Below are positions 47,744 through 55,141 of a DNA stretch of 64,000 nt, in pieces. Source of the DNA: Flavobacteriaceae bacterium (lineage in GTDB: Bacteria; Bacteroidota; Bacteroidia; Flavobacteriales; Flavobacteriaceae). Each line of letters begins with the position of its first letter. Position 1 is the first letter of the stretch. Made by a program: the position numbers and the translations under genes. The stretch spans positions 186,001-250,000 of the forward strand of contig SIHP01000009.1 in the NCBI GenBank assembly GCA_004762155.1, given 5' to 3'. The notes beneath the pieces are model-generated. The model worked only from the letters and a program-made list of their open reading frames with translations, searched no databases and was not told where the DNA came from.

Positions 47744-47932
47744 TTGTTTTTGGAGTTTCAAAGAGGTAAAAGTGTAATTTTTTTGTTGAATAATGATGTT
47801 AAATAATAATAGAGTGTTAAACAAAAAAAAGAAAATTTTACAATTAAAAAACATTAAAGCTAAAAAACATTGCATCTTTGTAAAAAGAAAAAGCTAAGAA
47901 AATCTTAGAATCTCTCAAATTCTAAAAAAATA

Positions 47933-48862
47933 ATGACACAAAAAATAGAAGATAATTTAGCTAAAATACCAGTAGTTAATCTATTGGTAAGTTTCGGGAA
48001 AAAAATAAAAATCCCTGGATTACAAGGCTTGTCTTTATATGATGTTATAGAAATGTATATTATAGGAATTGTACGTGGAGCGCTAACTACTCGTGCAGGT
48101 GGAATTGCATTTAGTTTCTTTATGGCAATTTTTCCGTTTATGTTATTTATTTTAACATTGATACCTTACATACCAATAGATGGATTTCAAGATGGATTAT
48201 TTTCAATGATAAAAAATGGTTTGCCACCAGAAACATTTGATGCTGTAAAGAGTGTTTTAGATGATATTATTAATAATCAATATGGAGGTTTATTGTCTTT
48301 TGGTTTTTTATTATCTATATTTTTAATGACCAACGGAGTAAATGCAATCTTTGGAGGTTTTGAGTATTCGTATCATATTAAAGAATATAGAAATAATATT
48401 AAAGCATATTTTATTGCTTTAGGAGTATCATTATTATTATCACTCTTTTTAATTGTTACTGTAACAATGATAATTTTATATCAAGTAGCATTAGCCAAAA
48501 TAGATGAAATTGGATGGATAAACACAAGTGATCTAAACTTGTTTTATTACGGAAGAGGAGTCTTATTTTTAATTATGATTTTTACTATTGTATCGTTGTT
48601 ATTTCGTTACGGCACAAAGCAAGGAAGAGAGAATAAGTTTTTTTCTCCAGGCGCAGTTTTAACTACTGTACTTTCGTTGTTTTTCTTTTATTTATTTGGT
48701 ATTTATGTAGTTAAGTTTGCTACGTACAACCAATTATACGGTTCTATTGGTACACTTTTAATATTAATGTTATTTGTTTGGCTGAATTCTGTAATTCTTT
48801 TATTAGGGTTTGAATTAAACGCGAGTATATCAAGATTAAAACAACTAAATAAAACTTCATAA
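47933..48862 (+). CDS. YihY/virulence factor BrkB family membrane protein
   Basis: This 309-residue protein has about six membrane segments and the family patterns ITTRAGGIAFSFF-like (TTRAGGIAFSFFMAIFP), SIFLMTNGVNAIFGGFEYSY and YGSIGTLLILMLFVWLNSVILLLGFELNA. The family was once called RNase BN but is now of unknown function, perhaps in transport or stress tolerance. Its leader contains a small hairpin CTAAGAAAATCTTAG. Confidence 0.9.
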   Translation: MTQKIEDNLAKIPVVNLLVSFGKKIKIPGLQGLSLYDVIEMYIIGIVRGALTTRAGGIAFSFFMAIFPFMLFILTLIPYIPIDGFQDGLFSMIKNGLPPETFDAVKSVLDDIINNQYGGLLSFGFLLSIFLMTNGVNAIFGGFEYSYHIKEYRNNIKAYFIALGVSLLLSLFLIVTVTMIILYQVALAKIDEIGWINTSDLNLFYYGRGVLFLIMIFTIVSLLFRYGTKQGRENKFFSPGAVLTTVLSLFFFYLFGIYVVKFATYNQLYGSIGTLLILMLFVWLNSVILLLGFELNASISRLKQLNKTS

Positions 48863-49018
48863 TCCGCTAATAAATTCAGATATTTGCAAACTGATTTTTC
48901 AATTATGAAGTTGTAATTACAAATTACAAGTTTTTAAGCGTATTCTTTTCAAGAATGTAAACACCTTTAAAAGTATTGAAAATTCATAATTATTAATTTA
49001 TCATTTGTAATTAAATTC

Positions 49019-50383
49019 ATGAAACCAAGCATCCCAAAAGGAACCAGAGACTTTTCATCAAAAGAAGTAACGCAAAGAAATTATATTTTTAGTACTATAA
49101 AACACGCTTTTGAGTTATTCGGATTTCAACCTATAGAAACACCAAGTTTTGAAAATTCATCAACGTTAATGGGGAAATATGGTGAAGAAGGAGATCGTTT
49201 GATTTTTAAGATTTTGAATTCTGGAGATTTTTTGAAAAAAGTTGATGATCAATTACTTTCATTAAAAGATAGTACAAAAGTCACCACAAAAATCTCTGAA
49301 AAAGCATTACGTTACGATTTAACAGTGCCATTTGCACGTTATGTTGTACAACACCAAAATGAAATAACTTTTCCTTTCAAAAGATATCAAATTCAACCTG
49401 TTTGGAGAGCAGATCGTCCTCAAAAAGGTCGTTTTAGAGAATTTTTCCAATGTGATGCCGATGTTGTTGGAAGCAAATCATTATGGCAAGAAGTAGAATT
49501 TATCCAATTATATGATACTGTTTTTAGTAAGTTAGGTTTACAAGGAACGACCATAAAAATGAATAACCGTAAAATTTTATCTGGAATTGCAGAAGTAATT
49601 GGAGCAAAAGATAAATTAATAGATTTTACAGTTGCTTTAGATAAGTTAGATAAAATAGGAAAAGAAGGTGTTGTGAAAGAAATGTTAGCTAAAGGAATAA
49701 CCGAAGAAGCTATAGAAAAAGTAACACCATTATTTGATTTTACAGGAACAAATTCAGAGAATTTAGTTTCCTTAGAAAATATGTTGAAAGGTTCTGAAGA
49801 AGGATTAAAAGGAGTTGAAGAATTACGTTTTATTGTAAATTCAATTGAAGAATTAGGTTTACAATCAGCTAAATTAACCTTAGATGTAACTCTAGCACGT
49901 GGATTAAATTATTACACTGGAGCAATTTTTGAAGTTGCTGCGCCAGAAGGTGTAAAAATGGGATCTATTGGTGGTGGAGGTCGTTACGACGATTTAACAG
50001 GTATATTTGGATTGAAAGATGTGAGTGGTGTTGGTATTTCTTTTGGATTGGACAGAATTTATTTGGTTATGGAAGAATTAGGTTTGTTTAAAACTGTTGA
50101 GTTACCAAAACCTAAAGTATTGTTTTTAAATTTTGATGAAAACGAAAGTTTAACAAAAGTAAAAGCAATTAATACATTAAGAGAAAACGGAATAAAATCA
50201 GAATTATATCCTGATGTTGCTACAAGTAATAAACAACAAAAGAAGCAATTTAAATACGCTGATAATAGAAATATAGAGTTTGTGGTTTCTGAAATAGAAG
50301 CCGATAAATTCAAAATTAAAGATCGTAATACAGGTGAGCAAAAAGTACTTACCATAAACGAAATACTTACTTTTGTAAAATAA
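49019..50383 (+). CDS. hisS: Histidyl-tRNA synthetase
   Basis: HisRS charges tRNA-His. The 454-residue class II synthetase shows motif 1 (the GTRDF start and [10 protein letters not shown]), motif 2 ([20 protein letters not shown]), histidine motifs ([15 protein letters not shown]) and GIGFGLDR-like motif 3 ([15 protein letters not shown]), then the anticodon-binding domain. Its leader (48881-49018) contains a -7-like TATTTG and an inverted repeat AATTATGAA / TTCATAATT. folE follows by 35 bases. Confidence 0.96.
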   Translation: MKPSIPKGTRDFSSKEVTQRNYIFSTIKHAFELFGFQPIETPSFENSSTLMGKYGEEGDRLIFKILNSGDFLKKVDDQLLSLKDSTKVTTKISEKALRYDLTVPFARYVVQHQNEITFPFKRYQIQPVWRADRPQKGRFREFFQCDADVVGSKSLWQEVEFIQLYDTVFSKLGLQGTTIKMNNRKILSGIAEVIGAKDKLIDFTVALDKLDKIGKEGVVKEMLAKGITEEAIEKVTPLFDFTGTNSENLVSLENMLKGSEEGLKGVEELRFIVNSIEELGLQSAKLTLDVTLARGLNYYTGAIFEVAAPEGVKMGSIGGGGRYDDLTGIFGLKDVSGVGISFGLDRIYLVMEELGLFKTVELPKPKVLFLNFDENESLTKVKAINTLRENGIKSELYPDVATSNKQQKKQFKYADNRNIEFVVSEIEADKFKIKDRNTGEQKVLTINEILTFVK

Positions 50384-50418
50384 AGTAAAGCTATAGTTTA
50401 TTTTTTAAGAAAAGCACA

Positions 50419-51108
50419 ATGTTTGAGAGCACTAATAATATGAAAGACGACAGAATTAACGAAATAGGAGAGAACCATATAGGAACATCAGCAAAAACAC
50501 CTTTACGTGCAGATGCTTTTGATATTTCAAATGAAGAAAAAATAGCAAGAATTCAAGATAGTGTTAAAGATATTTTGGAAACTTTAGGAATGGATTTAAC
50601 AGATGATAGTTTGCAAGGTACACCTAAACGTGTAGCAAAAGCGTTTGTAAATGAAATATTTATGGGGTTAGATCCTAAAAATATGCCAAAGGCATCAACG
50701 TTTGATAATAATTACAATTATGGTGAAATGTTGGTAGAAAAGAATATTGTTGTTTATTCTACTTGTGAACATCATTTATTACCAATTATTGGTCGTGCGC
50801 ATGTTGCTTATATTTCTGATGGAAAAGTAATAGGTTTATCTAAAATGAACCGAATTGTAGAGTATTTTTCTAAAAGACCACAAGTACAAGAGCGTTTAAC
50901 AATGCAAGTTGTTCAAGCAATGCAAGAAGCATTAGGAACAGATGATGTTGCTTGTGTTATTGATGCAAAACATTTATGTGTTAATTCTCGTGGTATTAAA
51001 GATATAGAAAGTAGTACAGTTACTGCAGAGTTTGGAGGGAAGTTTAAAAATAAAGAAACTAAAAGAGAATTTTTGGATTATCTAAAAATGGACACAGATT
51101 TTGATTAA
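50419..51108 (+). CDS. folE: GTP cyclohydrolase I
   Basis: FolE makes dihydroneopterin triphosphate from GTP, the first step of folate synthesis. The 229-residue protein has the zinc ligands in the CEHHLLPIIGRAHVAYI motif and the later Cys in AKHLCVNSRGI, and the conserved SKMNRIVEYF and RPQVQERL. All active-site motifs are present. An alternative start is Met8. It probably shares the transcript with hisS. Confidence 0.95.
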   Translation: MFESTNNMKDDRINEIGENHIGTSAKTPLRADAFDISNEEKIARIQDSVKDILETLGMDLTDDSLQGTPKRVAKAFVNEIFMGLDPKNMPKASTFDNNYNYGEMLVEKNIVVYSTCEHHLLPIIGRAHVAYISDGKVIGLSKMNRIVEYFSKRPQVQERLTMQVVQAMQEALGTDDVACVIDAKHLCVNSRGIKDIESSTVTAEFGGKFKNKETKREFLDYLKMDTDFD

Positions 51109-51153
51109 TCAAAAGAAAAACCATTAAATATTTGATTATTCGAAATTTGGCAT

Positions 51154-51161
51154 TATCTTTG
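51154..51161 (+). promoter_or_regulatory. -7 promoter element of first cold-shock gene
   Basis: TATCTTTG matches TAnnTTTG. The leader that follows contains the hairpin GTTAGTAATTCAGCTAAC, identical in both cold-shock genes, a good candidate for the temperature-sensitive RNA control typical of cold-shock mRNAs. Confidence 0.65.
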
Positions 51162-51215
51162 TCTTAAATAAAAAAGTTGTTAGTAATTCAGCTAACACAT
51201 ATTAAATAAATTATA

Positions 51216-51407
51216 ATGAGTAAAGGTACCGTAAAATTCTTCAACGAATCAAAAGGATTTGGATTTATCACAGAAGAAGGATCAAACAAAGAACATTTCG
51301 TACATGTTTCAGGATTAATCGACGAAGTTCGTGAGAACGATGAGGTTGAATTTGAATTACAAGAAGGAAGAAAAGGATTAAACGCAGTAAACGTAAGAGT
51401 ATTATAA
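51216..51407 (+). CDS. Cold-shock domain protein, copy 1
   Basis: A 63-residue single cold-shock domain with RNP-1 KGFGFI and RNP-2 HFVHVS. It binds single-stranded RNA and DNA and acts as an RNA chaperone. It differs from copy 2 by one residue (Arg in place of Lys, QEGRKG). It has its own promoter, a 55-base leader and a terminator. Confidence 0.95.
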   Translation: MSKGTVKFFNESKGFGFITEEGSNKEHFVHVSGLIDEVRENDEVEFELQEGRKGLNAVNVRVL

Positions 51408-51781
51408 TATATATTTCAATTACTAGTTAATTTTTAACGAGAAACCCTATCAGATTTTGATAGGGTTTCTTGTTTTATGGTATTAACAAGTTGTTAAAAG
51501 GAAAAAGATTGATGGTAATTATAAAATCTGATTGTTTGGTTTGTAATTGCTTTTTTAGGTATGGTTACTGAGTATAACCGAAGTATAATTTTCTGTCGAA
51601 AACTACTCGAAATTACAAGTGAAAAACAAAATATTCTTAGATAGAATTGATGTTAAATAAGACTTATATAATTTATTGGATTAACTATTATTATTTTTGA
51701 TTTAGGAAAGTTGTTTTTAATCTTAACAATTTAGAAACATACAAAAAACAGAAAATCAACATTCTGTATATAAAATGGCAT
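51408..51781. other. Spacer between the two cold-shock genes
   Basis: About 370 bases containing the first gene's terminator, then AT-rich sequence with no open frame or recognised element. The duplication does not extend through this spacer. Confidence 0.5.
51441..51476 (+). terminator. Terminator of first cold-shock gene
   Basis: GAAACCCTATCA / TGATAGGGTTTC followed by TTGTTTT. Confidence 0.8.
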
Positions 51782-51789
51782 TATCTTTG
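51782..51789 (+). promoter_or_regulatory. -7 promoter element of second cold-shock gene
   Basis: TATCTTTG again, preceded by the same GGCAT and followed by a leader nearly identical to copy 1 (GTTAGTAATTCAGCTAAC hairpin at 51808-51825). Confidence 0.65.
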
Positions 51790-51843
51790 CAATAAATAAA
51801 ACAGTTGTTAGTAATTCAGCTAACACATATTAAACAAATTATA

Positions 51844-52035
51844 ATGAGTAAAGGTACCGTAAAATTCTTCAACGAATCAAAAGGATTTGGATTTATCACA
51901 GAAGAAGGATCAAACAAAGAACATTTTGTACATGTTTCAGGATTAATCGACGAAGTTCGTGAGAACGATGAGGTTGAATTTGAATTGCAAGAAGGAAAAA
52001 AAGGATTAAACGCAGTAAACGTAAGAGTATTATAA
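51844..52035 (+). CDS. Cold-shock domain protein, copy 2
   Basis: 63 residues, identical to copy 1 except one Arg-to-Lys change. I chose the ATG at 51844, matching the start and leader of copy 1, over an in-frame TTG at 51805 within the leader. The near-identity of leader, gene and 3' region indicates a duplicated transcription unit kept similar by selection or gene conversion. Confidence 0.95.
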   Translation: MSKGTVKFFNESKGFGFITEEGSNKEHFVHVSGLIDEVRENDEVEFELQEGKKGLNAVNVRVL

Positions 52036-52067
52036 TATATATTTTAATTACTAGTTAATTTTTAACG

Positions 52068-52106
52068 AAAAAGCCTATCAAATTTTGATAGGCTTTTTTG
52101 TGTTTT
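52068..52106 (+). terminator. Terminator of second cold-shock gene
   Basis: AAAAAGCCTATCAA / TTGATAGGCTTTTTT followed by a T-rich tract. Also placed to stop the convergent acyltransferase gene. Confidence 0.8.
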
Positions 52107-52118
52107 CTAGTTTAACTA

Positions 52119-53015
52119 TTATTTTTTAGCCAACCATTGCTCGTATTTATCTTTATGCTTAAAACGTTTATGAGACCATAAATAGAACTCTGGAGCTTCT
52201 TTTATATTCTCTTCGGTTAATGCTAAATATCTATCTGTAATTTCATAATCTTCAAATGTTTTTGGTTCGTCTGTAATTAAGGTAAATTCACCTTCGTAAT
52301 AACCACGTTTTTTTCTTCTAGTAACATAGTTTACAACAGTAAGATTGTGCCTTTTTGCAAGCATTTCTGCACCAGTATGTATTGGAACTTTAATTCCCAT
52401 GAACTCTTTCCAGTAATATGTTTTTTGTAATTGAGGAGATTGATCACTTAGCAAAATGTATAATCCTTGAATATCATTTTTATGATTATCAGCCATTCCT
52501 TGAATCATTTTAGAGCCTTTAAGACCAATAGCTCCAAATTTTGTTCTTGAACTATATATTTTTTCATCAAAATATTTATTAGAAATTCTTGTATAGGCAC
52601 CATAAATAGTAGTGTTTAATACAATAGGAAGGTTAAAAGACCACTCCCAATTAGATTGATGCGCACCAGTTAAAATAATGCTTTTACCTTCTGCTATTAG
52701 CTTGTTAACAACTTCGGGGTTTTTATAGGTATATCTTTTTAAACTCTCTTTTTTACTTATAGAAAAAGACTTTATACTTTCTACAATTAAATCGGTTAAA
52801 TGATTGAAGAATTTTTTTGTGATGTCTTTTATTTCTTTTTCCTCTTTTTCAGGAAAAGCCATCCTTACATTACTTTTTACAACAGTTTTTCGGTATTTAA
52901 AAACACGATACATTAAAAAGAAAATAAAATCAGAAAGAAGGTATAAAACACGCATTGGTAATCTTGAAATTAACCAAATAAGTGGATATATAATAGCGAA
53001 ACTTATAAACTGCAT
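52119..53015 (-). CDS. LpxL-type lysophospholipid/lipid A acyltransferase
   Basis: This 298-residue protein has an N-terminal membrane segment and the HX4(D/E) acyltransferase motif as AHQSNWEWS near residue 119, plus LSDQSPQ. It belongs to the HtrB/LpxL/WaaM family that adds secondary acyl chains to lipid A. Cytoplasmic face of the inner membrane. It is convergent with the cold-shock genes and divergent from the rhomboid gene. Confidence 0.9.
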   Translation of the reverse strand: MQFISFAIIYPLIWLISRLPMRVLYLLSDFIFFLMYRVFKYRKTVVKSNVRMAFPEKEEKEIKDITKKFFNHLTDLIVESIKSFSISKKESLKRYTYKNPEVVNKLIAEGKSIILTGAHQSNWEWSFNLPIVLNTTIYGAYTRISNKYFDEKIYSSRTKFGAIGLKGSKMIQGMADNHKNDIQGLYILLSDQSPQLQKTYYWKEFMGIKVPIHTGAEMLAKRHNLTVVNYVTRRKKRGYYEGEFTLITDEPKTFEDYEITDRYLALTEENIKEAPEFYLWSHKRFKHKDKYEQWLAKK

Positions 53016-53115
53016 AAAAGTATTTTAGGATGCAAATATCGAATATAAAAATTAAAAATTAATAAATCTGTTCATAGAATTCCCTTATATTTATCTTTAT
53101 AAATAATGATAAGAA

Positions 53116-53763
53116 ATGAATCAAATAGTATTGCTATTAATAGTAGCGAATGTGTTATTCTCTTTAAATGGGTTTAAAGACAATGTTTTTTTTAATAAGT
53201 ATAAATTTCAAATTGGTGCAATTAAACAAGGTGATAAACTAAGGATGATAACATCTGGGTTTTTACATGCTGATTGGATACATTTAGGTTTTAATATGTA
53301 TACGTTGTATTTTTTTGGAAAAACTGTAGCCTTTAGTTTTGGTAATATTTATTTTTTAGTGATTTATTTTGGTAGCTTATTAGCAGGAAGTATATATTCT
53401 TTTTCGCAACATAAAGGTAATGATTATTATTCTGCATTTGGTGCTTCAGGAGCTGTTTCTGGTATTGTTTTTTCTGCAATTATTCTTTACCCAGAAATGG
53501 AGTTAATGATGTTACCAATTCCAATTCCTTTACCAGGCTATGTTTTTGGTATTGGTTATTTGTTGTATTCTATTTATGGAATGAAGAGTAGATTAGGTAA
53601 TATTGGTCATTCAGCTCATTTAGGAGGTGCTATTGGAGGTTATGCCTTAACATTGTTTTTAAGACCTTCTGTAGTTAGTAATAATCCTATGATGATTGTA
53701 ATAATGGGAGCAATTATTGGTGGTTTACTTTTTTTTGGAGATAAATTAAATTTTAGTAAATAA
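53116..53763 (+). CDS. Rhomboid family intramembrane serine protease
   Basis: This 215-residue membrane protein has six hydrophobic segments. The catalytic serine lies in GASGAVSG (near residue 114) and the catalytic histidine in HSAHLGGAIGG (near 170). The WIHLGFNMYTLYFFG segment before them is typical. It cleaves transmembrane substrates within the bilayer; the substrate is unknown. It ends at a terminator shared with the downstream tRNA gene. Confidence 0.9.
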   Translation: MNQIVLLLIVANVLFSLNGFKDNVFFNKYKFQIGAIKQGDKLRMITSGFLHADWIHLGFNMYTLYFFGKTVAFSFGNIYFLVIYFGSLLAGSIYSFSQHKGNDYYSAFGASGAVSGIVFSAIILYPEMELMMLPIPIPLPGYVFGIGYLLYSIYGMKSRLGNIGHSAHLGGAIGGYALTLFLRPSVVSNNPMMIVIMGAIIGGLLFFGDKLNFSK

Positions 53764-53793
53764 AAAAACCGAAACAAATGTTTCGGTTTTTTT
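53763..53793. terminator. Bidirectional terminator between rhomboid gene and tRNA-Gly copy 1
   Basis: AAAACCGAAACA / TGTTTCGGTTTT with A and T runs. The same hairpin stands beside tRNA copy 2 at 54230-54257. Confidence 0.8.
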
Positions 53794-53794
53794 G

Positions 53795-53867
53795 AGCGAA
53801 AGACCAGGTTCGAACTGGCGACATTCAGCTTGGAAGGCTGACGCTCTACCAACTGAGCTACTTTCGC
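53795..53867 (-). tRNA. tRNA-Gly(UCC), copy 1
   Basis: A 73-base cloverleaf on the minus strand: acceptor GCGAAAG / CTTTCGC, D arm GCTC..GAGC, anticodon stem TCAGC / GCTGA with loop CTTCCAA (anticodon TCC), T arm CCAG-TTCGAAC-CTGG, discriminator T as in tRNA-Gly. A -7-like TATATTTG lies just upstream on the minus strand. No CCA is encoded. Confidence 0.92.
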
Positions 53868-54228
53868 GTTTGGTATTGCGGTTGCAAATATAATTCTTTT
53901 TTTTACTTACACAATAAAAATTTACTAAGATAAATATTTCTTAATGCTCTAATGTTAACTTTCCAGTACTAAACTGTTGTTATTTTGTTATTTAGGAGGT
54001 AGAAAAAAGTTAAATATTTTTTAAAAAAAACTTCCTTTAATTTTTTAGCTGTTAGTTTATAATGTTTTGAAAGAAGAAGAACAAGGTCTGTTATGTGTTT
54101 TTTTAATATCGCAGGGCGATAGCTAAGGGGTTAATTTTCCACTAGCTTTCAAAAGTGAAAAAGTATTTATTTTTTGAAATTCCTAGTAGGCTTGTATCGA
54201 GAAATTTTATTTAAAAAATAGATATAAA
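53868..54228. other. Spacer between the two tRNA-Gly genes
   Basis: About 360 bases without an open frame. It contains the tRNA copy 1 promoter and repeat copy B (54109-54212). Confidence 0.5.
54109..54212. repeat. Dispersed intergenic repeat, copy B
   Basis: It begins TCGCAGGGCGATAGC and ends with a GTAGGCTTG..CGAGAAATTTT stretch, in the same order and spacing as copy A at 2790-2893. Sequence between the conserved ends is diverged. It sits between duplicated tRNA genes. Confidence 0.5.
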
Positions 54229-54229
54229 A

Positions 54230-54257
54230 AAAAACCGAAACAAATGTTTCGGTTTTT
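54230..54257 (-). terminator. Terminator of tRNA-Gly copy 2
   Basis: The hairpin AAACCGAAACA / TGTTTCGGTTT repeats the one next to copy 1. Confidence 0.75.
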
Positions 54258-54258
54258 G

Positions 54259-54331
54259 AGCGAAAGACCAGGTTCGAACTGGCGACATTCAGCTTGGAAG
54301 GCTGACGCTCTACCAACTGAGCTACTTTCGC
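54259..54331 (-). tRNA. tRNA-Gly(UCC), copy 2
   Basis: The same 73 bases as copy 1 with no difference seen. The identity continues on both sides: the terminator on one side and the TTTGGTATTGCGG promoter region on the other, so the duplicated unit is about 110 bases or more. A tRNA gene is also a common integration site for mobile elements; the foreign-looking segment begins a few hundred bases beyond. Confidence 0.92.
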
Positions 54332-54395
54332 GTTTGGTATTGCGGTAGCAAATATAGAATCTTTTTTAAGTTCTGCAATGGAAAAAGTAAAGAAA

Positions 54396-54556
54396 TTAAT
54401 AGATTTTTTTATCTTCTCTCATAACTTTCAGAAAATGAAAGCCATAGATTTTAAATTTTTCATTATGATAAAATTTAGGAGGTTTTCTATTGCCAGAATA
54501 TGTGTTTAATGCAATGGTTTTACATTCTTTTTATTTGGTGTATTTGTTAATTCAAC
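54396..54556 (-). pseudogene. Decayed 3' fragment of a GNAT acetyltransferase gene
   Basis: The bases from 54387 to 54556 align without gaps to 60218-60387, the 3' end of the intact acetyltransferase gene, with about 85 percent identity by eye. On the minus strand the fragment still reads NTYSGNRKPPKFYHNEKFKI and ends at the equivalent stop, but a TCA codon upstream has become TAA, and homology ends abruptly beyond about codon 55 from the end. The front of the gene is absent. Confidence 0.8.
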
Positions 54557-54710
54557 TAAAAATACCGAATTTCAAAAAGTATTATTCTTTGTTATTGATG
54601 TAAGTAGTTGTTGCTATAATTGATTAAATACCACAAGTGTTTATAAAAGAAGTTTTATATATATCATAGGCGATTGAAACCTTTTATTGAAAGAATAAAA
54701 TATAATTTAA

Positions 54711-54739
54711 AAAAGAACCCTAAAAATAGGGTTCTTTTA
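54711..54739. terminator. Orphan terminator hairpin
   Basis: AAAAGAACCCTA / TAGGGTTCTTTT with a short AAAA loop. On the minus strand it is followed by TTTTTT. No intact gene ends here in either direction. Confidence 0.6.
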
Positions 54740-54942
54740 GTGTTTCATATATGTCAGTCCCCAGCTTACATATATACATCAACTAGTCTATTATTTTTAA
54801 TAACCTTACAAATTAAGTATAGTTAATTGAGTTTTTTTTAAATATGTAAAAGCATTCATTATTGGTAAAAACTAAGTATCTATTTATTAATTGTTTTAAT
54901 GATTTAAAAATCAATACTTTGTAGGTGTTTGTGTTTTGGTAT

Positions 54943-54981
54943 GTGGATACCCGTAAAGTTTCTTTTATTTATTGTTGTAGG
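54943..54981 (-). repeat. 38-base dispersed repeat, copy 2, with GGGTATCC core
   Basis: The reverse complement closely matches 45340-45379 (TAAATAAAAGAAACTTTACG followed by a TATCCAC core). It lies about 160-200 bases before the exonuclease-RecQ-UvrD start codon. Confidence 0.65.
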
Positions 54982-55058
54982 TTTATAACATCAATTAGAA
55001 ATATAGACTATTGTGTTTACAGTTGTTGTGTTTCATGTAAAAAAAGAGCCAACTACAC

Positions 55059-55121
55059 AAATAGCATATTTTGTTTTTTGCCAACACACAGGCAAATACT
55101 GAAAAACCAAAAGAGCTATTT
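55059..55121. repeat. Long imperfect inverted repeat before the helicase gene
   Basis: The outer arms AAATAGC (55059-55065) and GCTATTT (55115-55121) and the inner arms TTTGCC (55077-55082) and GGCAAA (55091-55096) pair around a loop AACACACA. The middle pairs imperfectly. It ends 20 bases before the ATG. It could be a terminal structure of an inserted cassette, or a regulator's site; it resembles folded recombination sites in layout. Confidence 0.55.
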
Positions 55122-55141
55122 TTTTACCATCGCTCGAAATT

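Larger units (their letters stand above)
54332..55141. other. Region between tRNA-Gly and the exonuclease-RecQ-UvrD gene
   Basis: This 810-base stretch has no intact gene. In order it holds a decayed GNAT gene end (54396-54556), a free-standing terminator hairpin (54711-54739), a palindromic pair CATATATG / CATATATA (54745-54775), copy 2 of the 38-base repeat (54943-54981) and a long imperfect hairpin (55059-55121) just before the start codon. Confidence 0.6.

Noticed and set aside
54661..54740. Sequence around GCGATTGAAAC resembling the end of a CRISPR repeat
   Set aside because: Only a single occurrence, with no repeated units or spacers nearby. No CRISPR array or cas gene is seen in the window.
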